Origin: Lachnospiraceae bacterium P6A3
GTDB taxonomy: Bacteria; Bacillota; Clostridia; Lachnospirales; Lachnospiraceae
Reading direction: 5' to 3'
DNA length: 64,000 nt
Assembly (NCBI GenBank): GCA_000702085.1
Contig: JNKP01000001.1
Span: 248,001 to 312,000 of the forward strand
Below the pieces are notes generated by a model, which was given only the letters and a program-made list of their open reading frames with translations, did not search any database and was not told the origin of the DNA. The position numbers and the translations under genes were made by a program. Shown here one piece after another: positions 17,444-25,035 of the stretch; positions within the stretch are counted from its first letter, which is position 1; each line of letters begins with the position of its first letter.

Positions 17444-18280
17444 TCAAAGTTTTCCTCTGTAAGCAAAGATATACTGCTGCATTATCCCGTTGTAGGGATG
17501 ATATTTTTCAAGCGGGAACGAGCCGTCATAATACGTGTCCAGTGCTCTCTGTATCCATACATCGATTGGGAAAAGATCGAGTCTGTGGAAGCCGAAAAGT
17601 GCGGTGCAGTTTGCCACCTTCACGCCGACTCCCTTAAGAGTCATAAGCGTATTTATAAGCGTCTCATCATCAAGTCCGTTCAAATATCCGCTGTCAAACT
17701 CTCCTATTGCGAATCTTTCCGCGGTTTCGTGAATATACGGCGCCCTGTATCCGAGTCCGCACTCAGACAGTTCATCGGGAGAAAGATTCTTTAATTCACC
17801 GGGAGTGGGAAAATCATAAACCGCCGTTCCGGGAATCTTACGTCCCACGGTCTCGCAGATTCTTTCCACGCTTGTCTTGATTGCCGAAATACTTTTTCTC
17901 TGGGATATGATAAAAGTTATCAGAGTCTCGAAGGGCTCCTGATATATGATCCTTATTCCCTCTCCGCTTTCTGTAGCAGCCGAAAGAAATCCGTCCTTTT
18001 TATCGGGCATCCTGCGGATCTTGGAATAATCAAGCGCCGCATCAAAATATCTGCTCCAGATTGAGACTATATCATCTGCGTCTTTTTTCTTTTTCGAAGA
18101 TGAAATAATTTCCAGATCAATGCCGCCCTTGCTTTCCGTCACTTTAACAAGCATACCGAAAGCAGGGATCAGATAACCGTCACCGTCAGGGATCCATCTG
18201 AAGCACTGACCGGACTTTTCGGTTTTACCCAGATCTATACCGCCTTTTAATTCAATAAACAGTTTTTCACCGGATTTCAT
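17444..18280 (-). CDS. ogg: 8-oxoguanine DNA glycosylase/lyase, OGG family
   Basis: Removes oxidised guanine from DNA in base-excision repair. The N-terminal domain (1-100) has the OGG-type GQCFRWI entry. The helix-hairpin-helix GVD region reads LKGVGVKVANCTALFGF with catalytic lysine K221, followed by LFPIDVWIQRAL with the conserved acidic D240. The Lys identifies a bifunctional OGG-like glycosylase rather than AlkA, which lacks it. 278 residues is the usual bacterial size. It lies six bases after the lipase gene, so they are likely co-transcribed. Confidence 0.9.
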   Translation of the reverse strand: MKSGEKLFIELKGGIDLGKTEKSGQCFRWIPDGDGYLIPAFGMLVKVTESKGGIDLEIISSSKKKKDADDIVSIWSRYFDAALDYSKIRRMPDKKDGFLSAATESGEGIRIIYQEPFETLITFIISQRKSISAIKTSVERICETVGRKIPGTAVYDFPTPGELKNLSPDELSECGLGYRAPYIHETAERFAIGEFDSGYLNGLDDETLINTLMTLKGVGVKVANCTALFGFHRLDLFPIDVWIQRALDTYYDGSFPLEKYHPYNGIMQQYIFAYRGKL

Positions 18281-18285
18281 GTAGG

Positions 18286-19692
18286 TCAGAATCCTTTTCT
18301 CTTAAGATCTGCAACCAGCTGAACATAGAATTCCCTTACGTCATAACCGGGAATATTTTCACGATTAAGATCGATAACATCACCATGTGAGATTCCTCTT
18401 TTTCCGGGAGCGGTTATCAGATGAAAATCACTTCCCCATGGGAAAGATGCTTCTCCTACGAGACCGTCATTTCCTCCGTCAAAAGCATTTACCAGTCCGT
18501 ATGTGAGATTCAGCGGAAACTGTCCGCCGCGATGGTTCTTGAGTATCGAACCGTAGCTCTGGATATAAACACCTTCCGGATCTTTTACTTTCTCATTGAA
18601 CTGTGCACAGAATGAATGAGTTAGGTTCTGACAGGCAACTATAAAATCCGGATTGTAGTCTCCCAGCTTGGAAAGAGTTTTGTTGTATGCCTTGGCAACA
18701 ACCTGCTGAGTCTTCTCGGGAATCTTGCCCAGAAGATAGTCAGCAAACTCACAGCCTCTGTGAGGAGTGTTTATGGTGGTTAATGATGCAACTCTTCTTG
18801 CGATATCGGGATCCGTCATTGCACTTCTTGCATCAAGTCCGCCCTTTGAATGAGCAATGATATTTACCTTCCCGCATCCTGTGGTCTCGGTTATCTCTTT
18901 TATCTTACGGGCAACTTCCAAACCGCAGGATTCCACCGAGGCCGCAGACTGCTGTTCTCCGTAAAAGAACGTGCATCCGTTGGCAAAGAGCTCTCCGGGC
19001 ACGCGTCCCCAGTAATCGAAATATTTAAAATCCCTGAAAAAGACACCGTGCAATAAAAGAACCGGATATTTGGTAGCACAGATCTTATCCGCTTTTCTCT
19101 GTTCATTTAAAATGGCTTTGTCATTCTCAAACTTAACCTCTTCCAGAGTAGTCCGGATCATACTGCCGAGGACTATCAGGTTAACGGGAAAAATAAGACC
19201 GCAGAGAATACCGATGACTCTCATCTTGATTCCCAGCTGGACGCTGGTAAGATAAATCCTTATGATGCCGATCCAGAATGTGATCGATAAGAAAACAGTG
19301 GCAATTACCAAATGTGCCGCAAACTTCTCCCAGGGAATGCCGCCGAAATATCTGATGGATTCACCCTCTGCCGCAGGAACCCCCGCGATGACATTTTTGA
19401 ACACAAAAAGCTCGAGCACCGTATAGGTGATCGTAATAACAAGAGCTTCCAAAAATATTCTCAGCTGGATATTACCGAACCAGAGCTGTTTGACTCTTCC
19501 GAGTCTTACATCCTTTGTGCATGCGCCGGGCCATAGCCAGAAGAAAAAACACATGCACATTGAGATGATCATTACAATGGAATCATAAGCTCCGGAAGCA
19601 AGCAGAAACACAGAGTTTGTGGCAAGCAGCAGCACAAACAGGAATAATAGATGATATATGATCCTGATAATGGTATGAATCGGATTTTTCAC
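18286..19692 (-). CDS. Membrane-anchored alpha/beta-hydrolase, lipase-like
   Basis: 468 residues. The N-terminal half carries four or five hydrophobic segments (about 10-32, 36-56, 76-98, 124-146, 158-178). The C-terminal half is an alpha/beta-hydrolase: PVLLLHGVFFRD (210-221) supplies the oxyanion region, VNIIAHSKGGLDAR contains the nucleophile S282, and TINTPHRG follows as in triacylglycerol lipases (LipA/EstA type). The likely Asp and His lie in the 'NAFDGGNDGLV' and 'ISHGDVID' regions. The topology suggests a catalytic domain at the membrane surface; the substrate is unknown. It starts one base after the preceding small gene. Confidence 0.85.
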   Translation of the reverse strand: MKNPIHTIIRIIYHLLFLFVLLLATNSVFLLASGAYDSIVMIISMCMCFFFWLWPGACTKDVRLGRVKQLWFGNIQLRIFLEALVITITYTVLELFVFKNVIAGVPAAEGESIRYFGGIPWEKFAAHLVIATVFLSITFWIGIIRIYLTSVQLGIKMRVIGILCGLIFPVNLIVLGSMIRTTLEEVKFENDKAILNEQRKADKICATKYPVLLLHGVFFRDFKYFDYWGRVPGELFANGCTFFYGEQQSAASVESCGLEVARKIKEITETTGCGKVNIIAHSKGGLDARSAMTDPDIARRVASLTTINTPHRGCEFADYLLGKIPEKTQQVVAKAYNKTLSKLGDYNPDFIVACQNLTHSFCAQFNEKVKDPEGVYIQSYGSILKNHRGGQFPLNLTYGLVNAFDGGNDGLVGEASFPWGSDFHLITAPGKRGISHGDVIDLNRENIPGYDVREFYVQLVADLKRKGF

Positions 19693-19693
19693 T

Positions 19694-19984
19694 TTACTTT
19701 ACTTCTTCATAGCGCTTGAAAATCTTATCTTCACCGCAGACATGCTTGGTTCCGTCCGAATCAACGATGATATAATCTCCCTCGCTTATAAAAGTCTTTC
19801 CCCTTCTGTGAGATATATAAGGGCAAACAATGGAACCGTCGGGACGGGTAACCTGAACAAGGTTACTTGCTACGATCCAGGTCTTGGTGATGACGTCGCT
19901 GTAAAGCTCATATCCGTCTTCCAATCCCTTTCCCAACTCAAACTTAAAAACATCAGCTTCAAGAGGTACTCTTCTGCACTTCAT
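19694..19984 (-). CDS. Small hypothetical protein upstream of lipase
   Basis: 96 residues, no signal or membrane segment and no motif I recognise. The sequence is beta-rich ('GSIVCPYISHRRGKTFISEGDYIIVDSDGTKHVC') and could be a compact barrel or SH3-like fold, but this is only a guess from pattern. The ATG has a GAAAGGAG site. The stop is one base before the lipase start, so the two are translationally linked. It is probably the first gene of the lipase/ogg operon. Confidence 0.6.
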   Translation of the reverse strand: MKCRRVPLEADVFKFELGKGLEDGYELYSDVITKTWIVASNLVQVTRPDGSIVCPYISHRRGKTFISEGDYIIVDSDGTKHVCGEDKIFKRYEEVK

Positions 19985-20042
19985 GTTTTGCTCCTTTCAG
20001 AGTCTGTTTGCGGGGAACAAAGGCCTATGCATATTATAACAC

Positions 20043-20109
20043 AAGTGACAGCGGGGACGCTTCTATTTTGTCAGCTGATGACAAAACGGAAGCGTCCCCA
20101 CTGTCACTT
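20043..20109. repeat. REP-like long inverted repeat overlapping the esterase stop codon
   Basis: AAGTGACAG, GGGGACGCTT and TTTTGTCA (20043-20073) are mirrored by TGACAAAA, AAGCGTCCCC and CTGTCACTT (20079-20109). The right arm overlaps the TAA of the esterase (20108-20110). There is no U-run, so this is more like a mobile REP palindrome than a standard terminator. It shares the GGGACG(C/G)TTC core with other elements of the window. Confidence 0.85.
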
Positions 20110-21214
20110 AAAATAATACCTCGAAGAATTTTCCGACTTCTATCCAGGCTTTCTTTGATTCGGGAATGGCGGTATATGCCATCTGGAAAACATGGAACAT
20201 GCCTTCATACACGTGAAGTCTTACTCTTACGCCTTCATCACGCGCCTTCGCGGCAACAGATTCCGAGTCCGACAAAAGCATTTCATTTCCGCCAACCTGT
20301 ATGAGCATGGGGGGAAAATCTTTAAAGCTTCCGAAAAGCGGTGATATATAAGGATCCGTCTTGTCATGCTCTCCCGGATAAGCATTGATGTATATCAGAC
20401 TTTCTCTGGTTCCGCCAAACAACGGATCTTTATCGAAATTATCGTCATAGGATGCTCCGGATGCTGTCAGATCCGTCCAGGGGCTCATGGCTATAATGCC
20501 GCCGGGCATCGGAAGCGAGTTATCCCTTAAATACATGCAGAGCGCCATTGCAAGCCCGCCGCCGGCACTGTCTCCGGCCACCACGATGTTTTCCGCGGAA
20601 TACCCTCTTGTAAGAAGCCACTTGTATGAGGCTACCGCATCTTCCAAAGCAGCGGGATAAGGATTCTCGGGAGCAACCCTGTAATCGGGACAAAGTACGT
20701 TCATGCCCTTGCTTACTTCGTTGTAAAGTCCGGCAAATACATAATAAGCATTTCTTATGGCTCCCATGTATCCGCCGCCGTGAAGCTGTAATACAACATG
20801 ATCGAGATCCGGATTTTCTTTGGACGAAAGCATCTTCATGGAAAAACCGTCCATCTCAAAGCTGGTTACATTAAAAGGTTCTGGCACTGTCCATGCGGGC
20901 TCTTTCATCTTCTTTCTGAGTTCGCCCGTCTTAAGACTCTTGCCCATCTTCGACTCATTGGAGATGTAAGCGATCATCCTCGAGACAACCTTTCCGCGCT
21001 GAGATACGCCTGCTGCCTCACTTTCGCTTTCGTTCTCGCCATCATCTTCGGGCTCAGCCTCATCACTTAAGGATATAGAATCCTCGTCCTCGGGAGCTTC
21101 TTCAGGCATCAAAACATCGTCCGCACCCTCTTCGGTTTCGGACTCTTCTCCCAAAGGCAGTTCCCTGTATTGATGTTCAAATCTTTTTACCCAGTGATTC
21201 GAAAAAAGTGCCAT
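20108..21214 (-). CDS. HSL-type alpha/beta-hydrolase esterase
   Basis: 368 residues. Residues 20-75 are a strongly acidic, low-complexity linker. The catalytic domain shows the hormone-sensitive-lipase family oxyanion motif HGGG (145-148), the nucleophile motif GDSAGGG with S216, an Asp candidate in 'GGNEMLLSD' and a His in 'EGMFHVFQ'. It probably hydrolyses short acyl esters in the cytoplasm. Its ATG overlaps the upstream stop (TGATG). It closes a triad with the acyltransferase and the zinc-ribbon membrane protein, which suggests work on the same ester. The acidic linker is unusual for HSL esterases. Confidence 0.88.
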   Translation of the reverse strand: MALFSNHWVKRFEHQYRELPLGEESETEEGADDVLMPEEAPEDEDSISLSDEAEPEDDGENESESEAAGVSQRGKVVSRMIAYISNESKMGKSLKTGELRKKMKEPAWTVPEPFNVTSFEMDGFSMKMLSSKENPDLDHVVLQLHGGGYMGAIRNAYYVFAGLYNEVSKGMNVLCPDYRVAPENPYPAALEDAVASYKWLLTRGYSAENIVVAGDSAGGGLAMALCMYLRDNSLPMPGGIIAMSPWTDLTASGASYDDNFDKDPLFGGTRESLIYINAYPGEHDKTDPYISPLFGSFKDFPPMLIQVGGNEMLLSDSESVAAKARDEGVRVRLHVYEGMFHVFQMAYTAIPESKKAWIEVGKFFEVLF

Positions 21215-21879
21215 CAGATAAAGAATCTCCTCTTAAGCTCTTCGGATGCTCTTTTGCCGCCGAATATAACCGTTCCCGCAAAAACAACACCGGATGCCGC
21301 CATGGCGATAAGAACGAGAATGGGAACCCTGATGATATCCAGTCTCAGAAGAATGAACAGGACAATGCTCCAAGCAATGTTAAAAAGCTGAAGCGAAATA
21401 TAGCTCTGCCAGTTTCTGTGATTGATTATCATAAGTCCCACACAGCTTACATTCAGGAATATGACAGATGAAGGGAGCGTATAGTCAAGTGACCATCTGT
21501 TGTATCCGGTAAAGTAATCGATACCGATAAGAATCAGCACAACGGATATGGTCAAAAACAGAGTCTTGAACATGTAGCCTATCTTATCCGTAATGGACAT
21601 ATAAATCGTGACGTTCACATACAAAAGGATCAGCCCCACAACTATGGTCCAGTTAAAGATGTCTGCTCCCATATAAAGAGCTATCAGCATGCCGCCTATT
21701 GCACATATGGATAAAAAGAGAACGATCCTCCTTATGTTTCTCCATACCTTAACCGCAGCTTCAGGGTCGGGATACAGATTCTCGCCTTTTATTCCGTCAT
21801 CATCGAGTACACATCTGCAAAAAGGACATCTGTCGGTATCGTCCGTAATATGCACTCCGCATTTTTTACACTCAGCCAT
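21214..21879 (-). CDS. Zinc-ribbon, six-helix membrane protein (DUF6320-like)
   Basis: The start at 21879 gives MAECKKCGV with a CGGAG site seven bases upstream, and overlaps the acyltransferase by eight bases. The N-terminal zinc ribbon has CKKCGVHI and CPFCRC. Six hydrophobic helices follow, from about residue 50 to 205. The pattern matches proteins usually annotated DUF6320 next to condensation-like acyltransferases, recalled from general knowledge. The function is unknown; a membrane partner of the neighbouring acyltransferase and esterase is inferred from the overlapping gene order. Confidence 0.75.
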   Translation of the reverse strand: MAECKKCGVHITDDTDRCPFCRCVLDDDGIKGENLYPDPEAAVKVWRNIRRIVLFLSICAIGGMLIALYMGADIFNWTIVVGLILLYVNVTIYMSITDKIGYMFKTLFLTISVVLILIGIDYFTGYNRWSLDYTLPSSVIFLNVSCVGLMIINHRNWQSYISLQLFNIAWSIVLFILLRLDIIRVPILVLIAMAASGVVFAGTVIFGGKRASEELKRRFFI

Positions 21880-23137
21880 AAAATACTCCGTTCGTAGTAA
21901 CAGTAACTTTAATACCATCTTCGGTGAGCTGCTTTACCAGGCTTCTTTCGATGGATGTGTCTTCCAATATGGTAGAGAAGGTATAGACAAAATCATCACC
22001 GTAGGAAAGAACGGTTCCTTTTATCTCCTGTCCTATACTCATTGCTATATTGGCCGTAAATCCTTTGACATACTTTTTATATTCATCAAGGATCTTGATA
22101 TTACCTATATTGGTAACCGTTGTGGTATTAGCCGTAGCAGACTTGGTATATACGAATCTGATGGCCAGATTCTTTATCCCCAGAGGAACCGCCCTCAGGA
22201 AAGGATTCATCTGGTTTGATACCGAGTAGCTGAAGAGGTCTTCCAGGTGCTCCTTTGTAATCTGCTCTCTCAACGTGGTCTTGCATATATCAAGAACTTC
22301 GGCAAAGGTGTACTCTTTTTCGGTATCTGCGATCTCTGCGGATACAACCGCAAAGAAATTCTTGGTGGTATAGGAATCAAAGTAGGGTCTTAAGTTAACG
22401 GGAACCGCAACTCTGATGGGTCTTCCTTTGCTTCTGCCCCTGAAGCCGTTCTTATATATGCTGTAGGCGGTAAGACCTACCATATATTCGTTGATGGATA
22501 CTCCGTAAGCATGAGTAACCTTCTTAAGCTCCTGTACGGACATGGTAAGATGCATAAGTCCGAACTCACCGTCGGGGAGATGTTTTCCTTTTATGAGATA
22601 TGCCTTCTTGGCAACAAATCCGTTGGGCTTGGCAGACTTATAATTTCTTACAAAGCTGTCTTCCTTGTTGAGGGATGTATCGGAACTTAATCCGTCGCCT
22701 TTGAATTCATCGGGATGTGCAAGCCTCAGGTACTGATATGCAAGCTCTCTGATGAAATTGATACCTCCCATTCCGTCCGTAAGAGCATGAAATACTTCGA
22801 GATTGATCCTGCACTTATAATATGTGACTCTGAACAGATATGAATGATTTCTGTTGGGTCTTATAAATCTGCAGGGAAATCCCGCCTCCTCCACTACTCT
22901 CGGAGCAGGCTTTCCGTTCTCCTCAAAATAAAACCAAAAGAACCCCTTCCTGAGTCTAACGTTAAAAAGATCGATCTTGGGAAGAAGTATATCCAATGCC
23001 TTTTGAAGGGTGGCTTTATCTATTTCCTCCGACAGGATAATTGATATCCTGTAGGTGCTCGTCATGTTTTCTCCCGCTATCGAAGGAAAAAGATATCCCG
23101 TATTATCCAATCTGTCCCATCTGATGTGTTTTTCCAC
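21872..23137 (-). CDS. Condensation-domain-like acyltransferase (alcohol acetyltransferase family)
   Basis: The GTG at 23137 is chosen as start: AAGGA lies seven to eight bases upstream, and longer frames run into the preceding gene. This gives 421 residues. The N-terminal half contains HALTDGMGGINF, the HxxxDG acyltransfer motif of condensation, WS/DGAT and AATase-type enzymes. The C-terminal half has the typical 'VPVNLRPYFDSYTTKNFF' stretch. It would transfer an acyl group from CoA to an alcohol or amine. It is the first of three overlapping genes with the membrane protein and the HSL esterase. The acceptor is unknown. Confidence 0.83.
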   Translation of the reverse strand: MEKHIRWDRLDNTGYLFPSIAGENMTSTYRISIILSEEIDKATLQKALDILLPKIDLFNVRLRKGFFWFYFEENGKPAPRVVEEAGFPCRFIRPNRNHSYLFRVTYYKCRINLEVFHALTDGMGGINFIRELAYQYLRLAHPDEFKGDGLSSDTSLNKEDSFVRNYKSAKPNGFVAKKAYLIKGKHLPDGEFGLMHLTMSVQELKKVTHAYGVSINEYMVGLTAYSIYKNGFRGRSKGRPIRVAVPVNLRPYFDSYTTKNFFAVVSAEIADTEKEYTFAEVLDICKTTLREQITKEHLEDLFSYSVSNQMNPFLRAVPLGIKNLAIRFVYTKSATANTTTVTNIGNIKILDEYKKYVKGFTANIAMSIGQEIKGTVLSYGDDFVYTFSTILEDTSIERSLVKQLTEDGIKVTVTTNGVFYG

Positions 23138-23141
23138 GGTA

Positions 23142-23405
23142 TTATCCTTCCACGATGAGGTATCTTCCGTCTCCGATATCGAATACCTCATCTGCGCTTA
23201 ATATGTCACCGGCTTCGGGCGAGTCGAAATCGACGCCCTCTTCCTCGAAATACTCTTTTACTTCATCTGCGGAATTTACGACCTGTGCCATAAGTTCCTC
23301 AAGAAAATCTCTTGCCTCTTCCTTGGTGGAGGCGACTTCCTCATCAAACAGCTGCTTCTGATTCTTCAGAAAGCATTCCAGTACTTTGTCGTCATACATA
23401 TCCAT
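23142..23405 (-). CDS. Small acidic hypothetical protein
   Basis: 87 residues, very acidic, with a long predicted helix (residues 8-55) and a C-terminal 'DEVFDIGDGRYLIVEG' that looks like a beta hairpin. There is no membrane segment or cofactor motif. It sits between dus (15 bases) and the acyltransferase (4 bases) within the long leftward operon, so it is clearly translated as part of it. Family and function are not recognised. Confidence 0.65.
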   Translation of the reverse strand: MDMYDDKVLECFLKNQKQLFDEEVASTKEEARDFLEELMAQVVNSADEVKEYFEEEGVDFDSPEAGDILSADEVFDIGDGRYLIVEG

Positions 23406-23420
23406 AAAATTCTCCCCTCT

Positions 23421-24389
23421 TCAGAAAAGTTTGGAATTTCTTATAAACTGTCTCATACAGACTCTGTAGCTTTCCACCGAGTCCGCTTTATTCATATCTC
23501 TGCGTCCCTTGTCGTTTCCGGAAAAAGGCCGGTAAGAAAAGCTCCAGGTATCCTTCATCTTGGCAAGTACGAATTTCTCGACGCCTATCTGCTCCATGTA
23601 TCCGTCAAGGAGTGCTTCCATATAGCTTAAGTACTCCTCATTGTCGATGCATTTTCCGCCTTTTATCCTGCGTGCAAGGGAAGGATCTCTCAAAAGACCT
23701 CTTCCTATCATCACCGCATCAAGATCCGGGTACCTTTCCGCGATTCCTTCGAAATCTTCCGGCGTATTTATATCACCGTTATACACGACACCGATACCCG
23801 CGCCTTTAAGAGCATCATACATGTAAGAAAACGCATCGAGATTTGTCTGTCCCTCGTACATACGAACTCGGCTTCTGGGGTGTACGATCACCTGCTTTAC
23901 CGGATGAGCCAGAAATATATCCGTGATTTCTTTATGCTCGTCCTCGGAATAGAATCCGATTCTTGTTTTAATCGAGATATCCGGAACGGCTTTCTTATCC
24001 TGCTCATACAGCAGTGAAAAGAGTTCGTCCATGTACTCTTTAAGGAACCTTTTATCCTTAAGCATTCCGGATCCTTTGTTCTTGGAAACAACGGTACCGG
24101 AGGGACATCCCATATTAATGTTGATCTCTTTATATCCGTATTTTTCCGATATATCGAAAATATAACCGGCACTCTGCTCCGCGGAATTTGAGATTATCTG
24201 CGGAACAAGATTAAGGTCTTTATTACACTCGTGATCGATCTCCTTTTTCTCTTTCTGATTCAGGCTGTAATTTTCGTTGGTAGAGATAAAAGGAGTAAAG
24301 TATTTATCGCATCCGCCGAAAAACTCGTTATGCAGAGTTCTTAATAGGGGCGGTGTCATTCCTTCCATCGGGGCAAAAAATATATCCAT
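23421..24389 (-). CDS. dus: tRNA-dihydrouridine synthase
   Basis: A flavin enzyme that reduces uridine in tRNA D-loops. Residues 1-12 give the FMN-binding entry FFAPMEGMT. The catalytic cysteine is C95 in ININMGCPSGTVVSKNKGSG. The barrel continues through KTRIGFYSE, HPRSRVRMYEGQ and VVYNGDI, and AVMIGRGLL binds the phosphate. 322 residues is standard. Its ATG overlaps the maf stop by one base. Which U position it modifies cannot be told from sequence alone. Confidence 0.93.
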   Translation of the reverse strand: MDIFFAPMEGMTPPLLRTLHNEFFGGCDKYFTPFISTNENYSLNQKEKKEIDHECNKDLNLVPQIISNSAEQSAGYIFDISEKYGYKEININMGCPSGTVVSKNKGSGMLKDKRFLKEYMDELFSLLYEQDKKAVPDISIKTRIGFYSEDEHKEITDIFLAHPVKQVIVHPRSRVRMYEGQTNLDAFSYMYDALKGAGIGVVYNGDINTPEDFEGIAERYPDLDAVMIGRGLLRDPSLARRIKGGKCIDNEEYLSYMEALLDGYMEQIGVEKFVLAKMKDTWSFSYRPFSGNDKGRRDMNKADSVESYRVCMRQFIRNSKLF

Positions 24390-25003
24390 CAGACTATCCC
24401 CAGTGATTTTAATTCTTTATACAGGTGAGATGCGGGAAGTCCCACAACATTGAGATAGTCTCCTTCTATTCCGTCGATGTATCTCGCACAGAATCCCTGT
24501 ATTCCGTAAGCACCGGCTTTATCCATGGGATCGCCGGTTCTGATATATTCGAGTATCTCTTCATCGGTCATCTCGGAGAAGTGAACCGCGGTCCTTTCCC
24601 AGAAGCTTCTCTTCACGGGAGTTTTAAGACCGCTCACCAGTATGGTCACTCCGGAATACACCTCATGCACTCCTCCCTGAAGCGCAGACAGCATCTCAAA
24701 GGCTTCCGCCTCACTGCGGGGCTTACCAAGTATTCCGTTACCCTTCTCCTGATACACAAGGGTGTCGCACCCTATTACGCAAAAGCTCTCGGTCTCGGGG
24801 TCCGCATCCAGTCCGGACTTGCCGCTCTCCAGTGCCTTAAGCACAGCCATTGCCTTTCTCTCCGAAAGCATCATGACCAGCTTCTTCGGGTCCTTCTCTA
24901 TGGAGTGCTCGCCCACTTCGCTGACGCACACATCATATTTTATTCCGATCTGCTCAAGTATCTCCCTTCTTCTGGGAGAAGCAGACGCTAACACTATTCT
25001 CAT
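24389..25003 (-). CDS. maf: Maf-family nucleotide pyrophosphatase
   Basis: Hydrolyses dTTP/UTP or modified nucleoside triphosphates (house-cleaning). MRIVLASASPRRREIL is the family N-terminus with the Ser/Arg substrate loop. VIGCDTLV supplies the catalytic Asp, followed by LGKPRSEAEAFEML and GVTI. The closing DKAGAYGIQGFC is also typical. 204 residues. It is co-transcribed with ppk1 upstream and overlaps dus. Confidence 0.93.
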   Translation of the reverse strand: MRIVLASASPRRREILEQIGIKYDVCVSEVGEHSIEKDPKKLVMMLSERKAMAVLKALESGKSGLDADPETESFCVIGCDTLVYQEKGNGILGKPRSEAEAFEMLSALQGGVHEVYSGVTILVSGLKTPVKRSFWERTAVHFSEMTDEEILEYIRTGDPMDKAGAYGIQGFCARYIDGIEGDYLNVVGLPASHLYKELKSLGIV

Positions 25004-25035
25004 TTCAAAATCCTTCTGTCACGGCTCTGTACAGG

